A stretch of 51,581 nt of DNA from Bacillota bacterium (GTDB taxonomy: Bacteria; Bacillota; Clostridia; Peptostreptococcales; Anaerovoracaceae), in contig JAAWDM010000024.1 of assembly GCA_022793795.1 (NCBI GenBank), positions 1 through 51,581 of the forward strand, in the 5' to 3' direction. Below the pieces are notes generated by a model. That model saw nothing but the letters and a program-made list of their open reading frames with translations, ran no database searches and was not told the origin of the DNA. Positions 16,361 through 24,659 of the stretch are shown piece by piece. Position numbers and translations under genes: made by a program. Positions within the stretch are counted from its first letter, which is position 1. Each line of letters begins with the position of its first letter.

Positions 16361-17589
16361 TTTGCTTCTCCTTTCCAAACCGGCTGTCCCGATACCACGT
16401 TTAAGAGACAGCGGCCGTAAACCTGTTCTCCGGCAAAAGGCGTTGCCTTGCCCAGAGAGACAAAGGTATCAGGATTGATGGTGTATGAGGCGCTTAATTC
16501 CCAGACCGCGTAGTCCATGGATTCCTCTGCCGGAGGAAGATGAAAGCGCTTTCTCGGGTTTTCACTCATGAGACGGATTATCTGTTCCATGGTCAGGATG
16601 CCGGTCCTTACCAGCTTGGTGTAGACCATAGGAAAGGCGGTTTCCAGGCCGGTAATGCCCATGGCGCTATCCTTTAAACCTCTGGATTTTTCTTCAGCGC
16701 TATGTGGGGCATGGTCTGTGGCAATCATATCAATAGCGCCATCCGATAGGCCTTCCAGCAGGGCCTCTCTGTCAGCCCTAGAACGGATCGGCGGATTCAT
16801 CTTAAATCTGCCGTCCTCCTGCAAATCCTCATCAGTAAGAATCAGATAATGGGGCGCTGTTTCACAGGTGACATCCATACCAGCGGCTTTGGCTTTTCGA
16901 ATCAGGTCTACGCTTTCCTTGGTAGAAATGTGGCAGACATGATAGCTACACCCTGTTTCAGCAGCCAGCCTCAGATCTCTGGCAATGGGCTGCCATTCGC
17001 TTTCGGAGCAGATACCCTTATGACCATGGGCTTTGGCATAACTTCCATCGTGAATATAGCCGCCAGCTCGCAGAGACATGTCCTCACAGTGTGCTACGAT
17101 AGGCAGGCCCAAAGATTTGGCGGTAATCATGGCTTTTCGCATTAAATCTTCATCGTTTAAGCCTATGCCGTCGTCGCTGAAACCGACCACATAAGGAGCC
17201 ATGGCGGCAAGGTCGGATAAAACCTGTCCCTTTTCGCCCACTGTGATGGAACCATAAGGAAGCACATTGATTCTGGCGTCTCTTTTGATAATGTCAAGCT
17301 GTTCCTTTAGATGCTCATAACTATCTGGCACCGGCTTTAGGTTGGGCATGGAAAAGATATGGCTGTAACCTGATTTGGCTGCGGCCTGGGCGCCGGTTTT
17401 GATGGTTTCCTTATAAAAAAATCCCGGCTCCCGAAGATGAACGTGTACATCTACGAAAGAAGGGATAATCATAACGTTGGAATCAGAAGAAACAGTAAGG
17501 GAACTTGCAAAACGGGATTGAAAATCCTGAAAGCAGTTTGGATGAATTCTGCTGTTGTAATCAGGGATAGCTTTTAAAGAATGTTCCAT
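16357..17589 (-). CDS. pyrC: dihydroorotase
   Basis: The 410-residue amidohydrolase cyclises carbamoyl aspartate to dihydroorotate. The metal motif DVHVHLREPG (about 50-60), the HCED segment, the HISTKES segment and the late DATDHAPHS-type motif (IATDHAPHS at about 290) fit the class I/type PyrC family. The start at 17589 is supported by GGAGG 7 bases upstream; the same frame continues upstream through the attenuator to 17700 without a ribosome site, so the longer form is unlikely. It is the first gene of pyrCKDFEBI. Confidence 0.93.
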   Translation of the reverse strand: MEHSLKAIPDYNSRIHPNCFQDFQSRFASSLTVSSDSNVMIIPSFVDVHVHLREPGFFYKETIKTGAQAAAKSGYSHIFSMPNLKPVPDSYEHLKEQLDIIKRDARINVLPYGSITVGEKGQVLSDLAAMAPYVVGFSDDGIGLNDEDLMRKAMITAKSLGLPIVAHCEDMSLRAGGYIHDGSYAKAHGHKGICSESEWQPIARDLRLAAETGCSYHVCHISTKESVDLIRKAKAAGMDVTCETAPHYLILTDEDLQEDGRFKMNPPIRSRADREALLEGLSDGAIDMIATDHAPHSAEEKSRGLKDSAMGITGLETAFPMVYTKLVRTGILTMEQIIRLMSENPRKRFHLPPAEESMDYAVWELSASYTINPDTFVSLGKATPFAGEQVYGRCLLNVVSGQPVWKGEAK

Positions 17590-17621
17590 TGTTTTCCTCC
17601 ATATCGTTTTTTCTTTTACAT

Positions 17622-17730
17622 AAAAAAAACTTGCCATAAGGCAAGAGCAGGCACATCGAAAGACAGGGCAAACATCGCCCAACATTTTCAGTATGTCCAT
17701 CTTGCCGATCTCTCTGTATCGAACTTAAAG
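17622..17730 (-). promoter_or_regulatory. PyrR-type pyr attenuator (binding loop, antiterminator, terminator)
   Basis: In the minus-strand leader an upper hairpin CGAU-ACAGAGAG-AUCG (17721-17706) carries the CAGAGAG loop typical of PyrR-binding RNA, followed by a purine-rich bulge (GCAAGAU) and a weak lower stem. About 50 bases later CTTGCC-TTAT-GGCAAG plus eight Ts (17645-17622) is an intrinsic terminator. The GGCAAGA of the binding loop (17706-17700) is complementary to TCTTGCC, the first half of the terminator, giving an antiterminator. UMP-bound PyrR would hold the binding loop and allow termination. No pyrR gene lies in the window. Confidence 0.78.
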
Positions 17731-17747
17731 ATTTATTTTACATGGAA

Positions 17748-17776
17748 ATTGTAGCATAAGGGGGCATAGGTGTCAA
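17748..17776 (-). promoter_or_regulatory. SigA promoter of the pyr operon
   Basis: On the minus strand TTGACA (17776-17771) and TACAAT (17753-17748) are separated by exactly 17 bases. Transcription would start near 17741 and read into the PyrR-type leader. Confidence 0.85.
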
Positions 17777-17875
17777 GGGAGGGGGGATTTTTTTAAAACG
17801 AAAGTTTTGTGAATTTTTCCGGAAAATGTAACTTTTTTGCCTTCAAGTTGGAGTTATAAATAGAAGGAGGATAAC

Positions 17876-19219
17876 ATGAGAGAAAAACGAACGAAACTGC
17901 TGGCCGCCATGCTGTGTGTGTGTCTGCTTTTTACTATAATACCACAGATGGTTTATGGAGCCGAACCAATTAAGACAGGGGTTATCGATTTAAACAGTAA
18001 GAAGGACTTTAGCGGAGAAGGGTATAGTTGGGACGCTGCTAGTAGAACATTGACTTTGGATCATGCTAATCTGATAGCGGAGGAGGACAGTCCGCTGATT
18101 TGGCTGCCTGACGAAGGGGATGTGGTTATCTATTTAAAAGGGGAAAACACCTTGCAGGCAAGGGAAATCTATACAGCGGTTATTGCCGATGGACAAACGG
18201 AATCACGGGGGAAACTGACCATTACGGGAGACGGTACTGGTTCCTTATCATTGAAGGGATGTATGAAGCTGTACAGCAAAGGGGATACCATTATTTCTGG
18301 CTGTCATGTTTCCATAGAGCCGGTAGGAGAAGCTGGCGCAGGAAGCTGGGCTTATTCTAATCAGCAATCCGCCAATTTGGTGATTCATGAGAATGCAAAA
18401 CTCCAGGTAACGGGACGGATACAGGTAGGTGGAAATCTGATTATTAATGGGGGTAAATTAGAAAATAATAAAGTAGGATGTATCTATGTATATGGAAGTA
18501 TGGCTGTTATCAACAGGGGTGTTTTACATAGCCAAAACGAAACGGAAAATTTGGAACAGGGCGTAATTACTGTGGAGGGCGCCTTTGCTGCTGACGAAAC
18601 GTCAGAGGTCAAAGTGGTAAATGAGGCAGGAGCGTATGGTATCTATGGGGCAGGCGGTGATGTGAGTTTGCTTTCAAAAAATATTTTAGTGTCCGGCATG
18701 CAGAAGGCTTTCCATATAGAGAAGGAAGGGAAAGCGCCTTCGGTGGTGGTTTCCAAAGAATTAAACAAGTTCTATCAGGTGGTGACCGAGAAAACCAGAG
18801 GGAAATGGCACTATATCAATCTCTATAAGCCTTGTAAGGATGGAAAGAACCGGGTTGCTAAGGTGGTTTCTTATGTATCTAAGGAGGCTGCAGACAAAAG
18901 GGTTCAAGAGCAGACAGCAGTAGAGGAAACGGAATTGAAACTGGCTGCAACTATTGAAGATGGAAAAATTCGTTTACAGTGGACAGGGTCAGAATCTGTA
19001 CGGCCAGATTATTATGAGATTTATCGAGTGACGAAACGGAATACAGATTTTAGTGAAACACCTTACCATAGGAGCAACTTTGGGCTTGTAATGGAATATA
19101 TGGATTCCAGCGTGAAAGGCGACAAGACCTATTATTATAGAGTGCGTGGCGTGAAGGTCATCGACGGCAAGGTTTGCTATACCCAGTGGTCCAATAAGAT
19201 AGGTAAGACTGTCAAATAA
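17876..19219 (+). CDS. secreted beta-helix-like protein with C-terminal Fn3-like domain
   Basis: The 447-residue protein has a clear signal peptide (basic N-terminus, hydrophobic core, likely cleavage near MVYG-AEP at about 28). Residues about 30-310 consist of short strand repeats (GKLTITGDGTGSLSL, NLVIHENAKLQVTG, IQVGGNLIINGGKL, SMAVINRGVL) like the right-handed beta-helix found in clostridial carbohydrate-binding-domain surface proteins. Residues about 350-447 look like a fibronectin type III domain (LKLAATIEDGKIRLQWTGSE..PDYYEIYRVTKRN...YYYRVRGVKVIDGK). No sortase motif, membrane anchor or catalytic motif is seen, so it is probably released or wall-associated by its domains. The ribosome site is AAGGAGG; a strong terminator follows. 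Ligand unknown. Confidence 0.75.
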   Translation: MREKRTKLLAAMLCVCLLFTIIPQMVYGAEPIKTGVIDLNSKKDFSGEGYSWDAASRTLTLDHANLIAEEDSPLIWLPDEGDVVIYLKGENTLQAREIYTAVIADGQTESRGKLTITGDGTGSLSLKGCMKLYSKGDTIISGCHVSIEPVGEAGAGSWAYSNQQSANLVIHENAKLQVTGRIQVGGNLIINGGKLENNKVGCIYVYGSMAVINRGVLHSQNETENLEQGVITVEGAFAADETSEVKVVNEAGAYGIYGAGGDVSLLSKNILVSGMQKAFHIEKEGKAPSVVVSKELNKFYQVVTEKTRGKWHYINLYKPCKDGKNRVAKVVSYVSKEAADKRVQEQTAVEETELKLAATIEDGKIRLQWTGSESVRPDYYEIYRVTKRNTDFSETPYHRSNFGLVMEYMDSSVKGDKTYYYRVRGVKVIDGKVCYTQWSNKIGKTVK

Positions 19220-19292
19220 AATAATCTTGATGGATATTTCCGGAACCAACGTTTTTTAAAATAGTCGATTCAAGTTAAAAGCAAGGAGACAG

Positions 19293-19345
19293 GGAGCTGT
19301 CACCCGATTGACCAAATAGTCAACTGTGGGACAGCTCCTTTTTTA
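19293..19345 (+). terminator. terminator after the secreted protein gene
   Basis: GGAGCTGTC (19293-19301) pairs with GACAGCTCC (19330-19338), extended inward by CCC/GGG and by TTGAC/GTCAA, then TTTTTTATT. It is oriented for the plus strand; on the minus strand no clear T-run follows. Confidence 0.88.
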
Positions 19346-19360
19346 TTAGTAACACTTTCT

Positions 19361-19498
19361 TTATTTTTCTGCATCATAGGCAATGAGAGCCACGGCTCTG
19401 CCGGTACTTTGACGTAGGGCGTCTTCTGCCTGAGAGATAATACGTATATCTGCAGGTGACAGAGCAGCATAGCTTGGGTCTAAATTTCCATTCATCAT
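19361..19498 (-). CDS. small conserved hypothetical protein (45 residues)
   Basis: The start at 19498 (ATGATG) is chosen for AAAGGAG 8 bases upstream; the frame extends further to 19543 without a ribosome site. The protein reads as a flexible N-terminus followed by SPADIRIISQAEDALRQ, a helix, and a C-terminal strand VALIAYDAE. I recall similar 40-50 residue proteins with an ALIAY-type C-terminus in many Clostridia, always of unknown function. It lies alone, facing away from mreB and convergent with the secreted protein gene. Confidence 0.65.
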   Translation of the reverse strand: MMNGNLDPSYAALSPADIRIISQAEDALRQSTGRAVALIAYDAEK

Positions 19499-19592
19499 AA
19501 GATATCTCCTTTCAAAAAATTCATCAATCTTATTTTGCCGCATATGAATATGGATTATTTCTAAAAAAACTTAGTGAATTCTGTTAAATAAA

Positions 19593-19621
19593 TTGAAAAA
19601 AACAAAAATTTTATATATAAT
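19593..19621 (+). promoter_or_regulatory. SigA promoter of mreB
   Basis: TTGAAA (19593-19598) and TATAAT (19616-19621) are 17 bases apart, 63 bases ahead of the mreB start, in an A/T-rich region. Confidence 0.75.
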
Positions 19622-19684
19622 GTTGGAAGAAATGTAAATGATAACATAAAGCGAAGCGTTTAAAATAGAAAAGGAGATTTTGTC

Positions 19685-20707
19685 ATGGGATTTGCAACAG
19701 AAGTAGGCATTGACCTTGGTACGGCCAATGTGCTTGTATACATCAAGGGGAAAGGAATCGTATTAAACGAGCCATCGGTGGTGGCCATCAATCGGGATAC
19801 AGATGAGATTTTGGCGGTAGGAGAGGATGCGCGGCAGATGCTGGGAAGAACCCCTTCCAACATTATTGCAGTGCGGCCTTTGAGAGACGGCGTGGTGTCC
19901 GACTATGATATTACCGAACGGATGCTCAAATATTTTATTAAGAAAACCTGTGGTTCCGGCAGATTCTTTAAGCCGAGAATCATGATTTGTGTGCCCAGCG
20001 GTGTAACCGATGTGGAAAAACGAGCGGTCCGTGAAGCGGCTCAGCAGGCAGGGGGCAAGGACGTATATCTGATGGAAGAACCGGTAGCCGCAGCCATTGG
20101 AGCTGGTATTGACATCAGCAAGCCGGATGGAGTGATGGTTATTGACATCGGCGGCGGCACCACAGATATTGCAGTGATTTCTCTGGGCGGCATCGTAGCC
20201 AGCACTTCTGTAAAGATGGCAGGGGATAAATTCGATGAGGCCATCATTAAATATATGAGAAAAGAGCATAAGCTGTATATCGGAGAGAGAACGGCGGAAG
20301 AACTGAAGATGACCATCGGCACCGCTTTCCCGCGGGAGGAAATGGTTATCATGGAGTGTAGAGGAAGAGACTTGGTGACAGGCCTTCCAAAGAGCGTGGA
20401 CGTGACCTCAGACGAGATGATGGATGCATTGGAAGAGGCCATGCTGACCATTACCGAAGCGGTTCACAATGTGCTGGAGAGAACGCCGCCTGAACTGGCA
20501 GCCGACATCAGCAATTCGGGTATCGTGATTACCGGCGGCGGCGCGCTGCTCTATGGTATCGACCGGAGAATTGAGGATAGAACGGGCATCAAGGTGATTA
20601 TCGCAGAGGATCCGAAATCCTGCGTTGCCATCGGTACGGGTAAAGCGCTCAATGAGCTGGATGTGCTGGATGGAAATTCATTGAATAGAAAAGCGTCCTA
20701 TCTCTAA
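19685..20707 (+). CDS. mreB: rod-shape determining actin homologue MreB/Mbl
   Basis: The 340-residue protein polymerises under the membrane and directs lateral wall synthesis. The actin-fold nucleotide signatures are complete: phosphate 1 IDLGTANVLVYIKGKGIVLNEPSVV-type N-terminus (about 8-32), connect 1 EEPVAAAIGAG, phosphate 2 MVIDIGGGTTDIAVISLGG (about 155-172) and adenosine motif GIVITGGGALLYGIDRRI (about 280). A family-typical AGGAG precedes the ATG. No mreC, mreD, rodA or pbp genes follow; a hairpin terminator at 20731-20781 isolates the gene, so this is a stand-alone, Mbl/MreBH-like paralogue rather than the dcw-linked mreBCD copy. Confidence 0.93.
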   Translation: MGFATEVGIDLGTANVLVYIKGKGIVLNEPSVVAINRDTDEILAVGEDARQMLGRTPSNIIAVRPLRDGVVSDYDITERMLKYFIKKTCGSGRFFKPRIMICVPSGVTDVEKRAVREAAQQAGGKDVYLMEEPVAAAIGAGIDISKPDGVMVIDIGGGTTDIAVISLGGIVASTSVKMAGDKFDEAIIKYMRKEHKLYIGERTAEELKMTIGTAFPREEMVIMECRGRDLVTGLPKSVDVTSDEMMDALEEAMLTITEAVHNVLERTPPELAADISNSGIVITGGGALLYGIDRRIEDRTGIKVIIAEDPKSCVAIGTGKALNELDVLDGNSLNRKASYL

Positions 20708-20730
20708 ACTTTAGACATAGGAAAGTGAAA

Positions 20731-20781
20731 AAGCGGCCTTATTGCTGTCCGTTATGGGCGGCTATGGGCCGCTTCTGTTTT
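20731..20781 (+). terminator. terminator after mreB
   Basis: AAGCGGCC (20731-20738) pairs with GGCCGCTT (20767-20774), with a short extra helix possible in the 28-base loop, followed by CTGTTTT. It is moderately convincing as an intrinsic terminator. Confidence 0.6.
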
Positions 20782-20803
20782 GGAGAGAAGGAGAGAATGG
20801 AAG

Positions 20804-21988
20804 ATGAAATTGGAGCTGATTGCAACATCTACTTTTGGACTTGAGGCGGTTGTGAAGCGAGAGATAGAAAATCTAGGATACAAAATTTTAAAGTCCGAGG
20901 ATGGAAAGATTACCTTTCTCGGCGATGAGCGGGCAGTGGTGAGGGCCAACCTGTGGCTGCGATGCGCCGACCGGGTCCAGATTAAAATGGGAGAATTCAA
21001 AGCCTTGGAGTTTGAGGAGCTGTTTCAGCAGGTCAAGGGAGTCCCTTGGGAAGAGTGGATTCCAGTGGACGGAAAATTTGTGGTAAACGGTTCCTCGGTA
21101 AAATCCAAGCTGTCCAGCGTGCCTGCTTGTCAGTCAGTGGCAGAAAAGGCGGTTGTAGAGAGACTAAAAAGCGTCTATGGCCTGGCACATTTTGAAAAGT
21201 CGGGAGCCTTATATGAAATTAAAATTAGCTTGCTCAAAGACCAGGTAACCGTTACCTTAGACACCACTGGACCCAGCCTACATAAACGAGGGTACCGGAT
21301 ACAGACAGTGGAAGCGCCTATGAAAGAGACTATGGCGGCGGCTCTGGTTCAGCTCAGCTTTTGGAAAAGGGACAGACTGCTTTTAGACCCTTGCTGCGGC
21401 AGTGGAACCATTGCCATAGAGGCAGCCCTCATTGGGAGAAATATTGCACCGGGATTAAACCGTCATTTTACCGCAGAGGAATGGGAAGCCATTGATAGCC
21501 GTCTGTGGAAGGAGGAACGAAAGACCGCCTTTGCAGCCATCGACTATGACAGCGATTTGATGATTTATGGACGAGACATGGATCGTCATGCCATAGAAAA
21601 CGCCAGGGCCAATGCAGAAGAGGCTGGGGTGGACGATTGTATCGATTTTCAGGTGGGAAATGCGGTGAAACTTTCGGAAACGGATTTTGGCAAAACCTTG
21701 GGCGGCGTGGTAGTGACCAATCCGCCTTATGGAGAGCGTATTGGCGACCAGCGTTCTATGGATCGCATTTATGAGGCCTTTCGAAAGTTTTTTCAGACCA
21801 ATCCTACCTGGTCCTTGTTTATGATTACATCGGACAAGACGGCAGAGTTAAAAGCCTTTGGCAGGCAGGCGGATAGAAGGAGAAAGCTGTTTAACGGACG
21901 CCTGGAAGTTTGCTACTATCAGTTTCACGGAGAGAAGCCGCCGAAAAAAATGAAAGAACGAGAAGAAAGCAGGCAAATGGGAGAATAA
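20804..21988 (+). CDS. THUMP-domain class I SAM-dependent RNA methyltransferase
   Basis: The 394-residue protein has an N-terminal THUMP RNA-binding region (about 1-155) and a C-terminal methyltransferase (about 160-380) with SAM loop LLLDPCCGSGTIAIEAALIGRNIAPG and catalytic motif IV VVTNPPYGERIG, which is the N2-guanine RNA methyltransferase type. The layout is that of Bacillus YpsC and the N-terminal half of E. coli RlmL, so a 23S rRNA m2G methyltransferase is likely. The start at 20804 is used because AAGGAG lies 10 bases upstream; a TTG at 20780 is the alternative. The stop is 2 bases before the next gene, so the two form a pair. Confidence 0.9.
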   Translation: MKLELIATSTFGLEAVVKREIENLGYKILKSEDGKITFLGDERAVVRANLWLRCADRVQIKMGEFKALEFEELFQQVKGVPWEEWIPVDGKFVVNGSSVKSKLSSVPACQSVAEKAVVERLKSVYGLAHFEKSGALYEIKISLLKDQVTVTLDTTGPSLHKRGYRIQTVEAPMKETMAAALVQLSFWKRDRLLLDPCCGSGTIAIEAALIGRNIAPGLNRHFTAEEWEAIDSRLWKEERKTAFAAIDYDSDLMIYGRDMDRHAIENARANAEEAGVDDCIDFQVGNAVKLSETDFGKTLGGVVVTNPPYGERIGDQRSMDRIYEAFRKFFQTNPTWSLFMITSDKTAELKAFGRQADRRRKLFNGRLEVCYYQFHGEKPPKKMKEREESRQMGE

Positions 21989-21990
21989 GA

Positions 21991-23457
21991 ATGAACATTC
22001 GTGTAAATCATACTATTAAGACACCGATTTACAGACAGATTGCCACGCAGATGCGAAATCAGATTTTTTCTGGAGAAATCGGAAGCGGCAGTACTCTGCC
22101 ATCGGAGCGAGCCATGGCGCAAATGCTGGGAGTTCACAGAAACACAGTGGTACGAGCCTATAGCGAGTTAAAGGATGAGGCTCTCATTGAGTCCAGACAG
22201 GGAGTGGGTTATGTAGTTATGCTGCCTGCAATAGAAAAGACCGGAGGCAGAGGAAAGCGAGTTCATTGGGAAAGTCAAATCAGAGAAAAGTATTTGGATA
22301 TGCAGATGACCTTTGACGATCTGTTTCAGCGGTTCAGTAATGAAAACATCATTTCCCTGGGCAGTGGCATTGCCACTACAGAAATCTATGACAAGGAGAA
22401 GGTGGCCGCCGATTTGGCGGGATTGCTTACAGCAGAAGGCCGAAACCAGTATTTTTACAGTCCCTATCAGGGAGATAAAAATTTGCGGCAGAAGTTGATT
22501 TCCTTTTTAAGCACCAAAGGCGTGAAGGCTACCCTAGGTGAAATTCAGATTTTAACCGAAACCAATCAGGCTCTGGATTTTATCGTGACCCTTCTGCTCA
22601 AGCAGGGGGAGGTGGTATTGATGGAAGAGCCGGTTTCTCCGGATGTTTATAGGACAGTAGAACTGGCCGGTGGCAAGATTATCACAGTGCCAGTGGATAG
22701 GGATGGGATGCAGTGCCATAAATTGGAGGAATTGATTCAGCTCCATCATCCAAGGTTTCTTTATGTAAATTCCAGCTTTCATGATCCCACAGGAGCCATT
22801 CTTTCTATGGAGAGGCGAAAAAGGATTATCGAGATATCCAATCGGTATCGTCTAGCGGTCATTGAAGAGGATGCTGCTTCAGAATTGGTATATAGCGGCG
22901 CAAAGTTTTTGCCCATTAAGGCTTATGATACTTTAAATAATGTGATTTACATATATTCATTTTCCCTAACCTTTATGCCGGGACTCAGCTTGGCTTTTGT
23001 GGTGGCAGATCAGACCCTAATCGAAAGACTCAGCTATTTGGTATCTGTTCGATTGGTGTCCAGCGATTGGCTGGCCCAAAAGTTGATTGCCCGATATTTG
23101 GGAGATGGAAGCTACTATCAGGTGCTTACAAAATTCCGAGAGAATTATGCCCTCAAACAGGAATTGATCTGTAGGAAATTGGATCAGATGAAAATCATGG
23201 GTGTGGAATATGAGAGACCTCGAGGCGGCGTCTATATCTGGTGTAAATTGCCGGAGGGGATCGATAGCAAGAAGTTGGTGGATGCAGCCTACCAGAAAGG
23301 CATTTCTATTCTGCCTGGCTATGTGTTTTATCCTATGAAAAATGGCGGTAGGGACTATATTCGCTTGAATTATTCTTATGAAAGCAGCGAGCGGCTTCTT
23401 TTGGGAATGGATATATTAAAAGACACGATTAGAAAGGAACTGGCACATAAAAAATAA
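21991..23457 (+). CDS. MocR/GntR-type regulator with aminotransferase-like domain lacking the PLP lysine
   Basis: The 488-residue protein has a GntR winged helix (about 1-75: PIYRQIATQMRNQIFSGEIGSGSTLPSERAMAQMLGVHRNTVVRAYSEL) and a fold-type I aminotransferase domain (about 110-480). In MocR proteins the PLP-binding segment is normally SFSKT; here it is YIYSFSLTFMPG with Leu at residue 326. The normally conserved DDYDSEF segment is also altered (EEDAASEL), and the segment usually containing the PTG loop is retained (FHDPTGAI). Covalent PLP binding is therefore unlikely. It may sense another ligand or act without one. It starts 2 bases after the methyltransferase stop and lies 109 bases upstream of arcB, so control of the arginine deiminase genes is a reasonable guess only. 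Confidence 0.88.
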   Translation: MNIRVNHTIKTPIYRQIATQMRNQIFSGEIGSGSTLPSERAMAQMLGVHRNTVVRAYSELKDEALIESRQGVGYVVMLPAIEKTGGRGKRVHWESQIREKYLDMQMTFDDLFQRFSNENIISLGSGIATTEIYDKEKVAADLAGLLTAEGRNQYFYSPYQGDKNLRQKLISFLSTKGVKATLGEIQILTETNQALDFIVTLLLKQGEVVLMEEPVSPDVYRTVELAGGKIITVPVDRDGMQCHKLEELIQLHHPRFLYVNSSFHDPTGAILSMERRKRIIEISNRYRLAVIEEDAASELVYSGAKFLPIKAYDTLNNVIYIYSFSLTFMPGLSLAFVVADQTLIERLSYLVSVRLVSSDWLAQKLIARYLGDGSYYQVLTKFRENYALKQELICRKLDQMKIMGVEYERPRGGVYIWCKLPEGIDSKKLVDAAYQKGISILPGYVFYPMKNGGRDYIRLNYSYESSERLLLGMDILKDTIRKELAHKK

Positions 23458-23566
23458 GAAGTGCTGGTACTTTCAATTTTCCCATAATATAGTAAAATTT
23501 TTTCAAGAGAGAAAAATGGGAATCGCAAGCCCCCTTGGGCTTTGCTAAGCGAAAGGAGAAAAGAAA

Positions 23567-24562
23567 ATGGCAGTTAATTTAAAAGGAAGAAGTTTCTTAA
23601 CACTTATGGATTTCACCCCGGAAGAAATCAGATACATGCTTGATTTAGCCCATGATTTAAAGGCTAAGAAGAGAGCAGGAATCAACAATAGAATTCTGGA
23701 AGGCAAGAACATCGTTCTGCTGTTCGAAAAGACTTCCACCAGAACTAGATGTGCATTTGAAGTAGCCGCTATGGATGAAGGCGCTGGCGTAACTTTCTTG
23801 GATTCCGGCAGTTCCCAGATGGGCAAGAAGGAAACCATGGAAGATACTGCAAGGGTACTTGGCAGATTCTATGATGGTATTGAATATAGAGGTTTTGACC
23901 AGGAAGTGGTAGAAGGATTGGCTAAGTATGCAGGGGTTCCTGTATGGAATGGACTGACTGACGTCGACCACCCAACTCAGATTCTGGCTGACCTGTTGAC
24001 CATTGAAGAACACGTAGCCAAACCGCTGAACAGAGTAAAAGTTGTATTTAGCGGCGACGTTAGAAATAACATGTCTTACGCATGGATGTATGGCTGCGCT
24101 AAGATGGGTATGCACTTTGTAGCATATGGTCCAGACGAATTAAAGGCTGAACTGAAGCAGGATGTGATTGCAAAGGTACAGGAAGTTGCAAAGGAAACCG
24201 GCGCAACCATCGAAGTTTCCTCTGACCCAGCTTGCTTGAAGGGCGCTGATGTAATCTATGCCGACGTATGGGCGTCCATGGGTGAAGATGCAGAGATTCC
24301 TGAAAGAGTAAGATTGCTGACACCGTTTAAGGTTACCGAAGAGTTAATGGCAGCAACAGAAAATCCTGATTGCCTGTTCATGCACTGCCTGCCATCCTTC
24401 CACGATTTTGAAACCAAGATGGCAAAGACCCAGATGGAAGCAGGATACGACATCCGCGAAGTAACCGACGAAGTATTCAGAAGCAAGAACTCTGTTGTAT
24501 TCGACGAAGCAGAGAACAGAATGCATACCATTAAAGCTGTTATCGTAGCAACCATCGCATAG
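23567..24562 (+). CDS. arcB: ornithine carbamoyltransferase
   Basis: The 331-residue enzyme interconverts citrulline plus phosphate with ornithine plus carbamoyl phosphate. The carbamoyl-phosphate loop FEKTSTRTRCAFEVAA (about 56-71), HPTQILADLLT (about 133-143) and the ornithine loop MHCLPSFHD (about 269-277, HCLP with the conserved Cys) are present. The neighbours arcA and arcC indicate the catabolic role, so arcB is used rather than argF, but carAB and argGH in the same neighbourhood mean that it may also work anabolically. Codon use is biased (AGA for arginine, GAA/CTG), like arcA and pflB, suggesting high expression. A GAAAGGAG site and a small GC hairpin (23525-23545) precede it. Confidence 0.93.
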   Translation: MAVNLKGRSFLTLMDFTPEEIRYMLDLAHDLKAKKRAGINNRILEGKNIVLLFEKTSTRTRCAFEVAAMDEGAGVTFLDSGSSQMGKKETMEDTARVLGRFYDGIEYRGFDQEVVEGLAKYAGVPVWNGLTDVDHPTQILADLLTIEEHVAKPLNRVKVVFSGDVRNNMSYAWMYGCAKMGMHFVAYGPDELKAELKQDVIAKVQEVAKETGATIEVSSDPACLKGADVIYADVWASMGEDAEIPERVRLLTPFKVTEELMAATENPDCLFMHCLPSFHDFETKMAKTQMEAGYDIREVTDEVFRSKNSVVFDEAENRMHTIKAVIVATIA

Positions 24563-24578
24563 TTTTCATTGTTTTTAG

Positions 24579-24604
24579 CGAAAGGCCTGTTATAAGGCCT
24601 TTCG
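24579..24604 (+). other. hairpin between arcB and arcA
   Basis: CGAAAGGCC (24579-24587) and GGCCTTTCG (24596-24604) form a perfect 9-bp stem with an 8-base loop, but AAATGG rather than a T-run follows. It is likely to be an mRNA stability or processing element separating arcB from arcA, or a weak partial terminator. Confidence 0.6.
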
Positions 24605-24659
24605 AAATGGACCGTATATACGATGTGAAAAAACGATTGACAGAAAGGGAGGTCAAAAT

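Noticed and set aside
17590-17700. Long form of PyrC starting at 17700
   Set aside because: The extra 37 residues are encoded by the attenuator and terminator and contain many Cys/Phe; the ribosome site fits 17589. Mentioned as a finding only because the frame is open.
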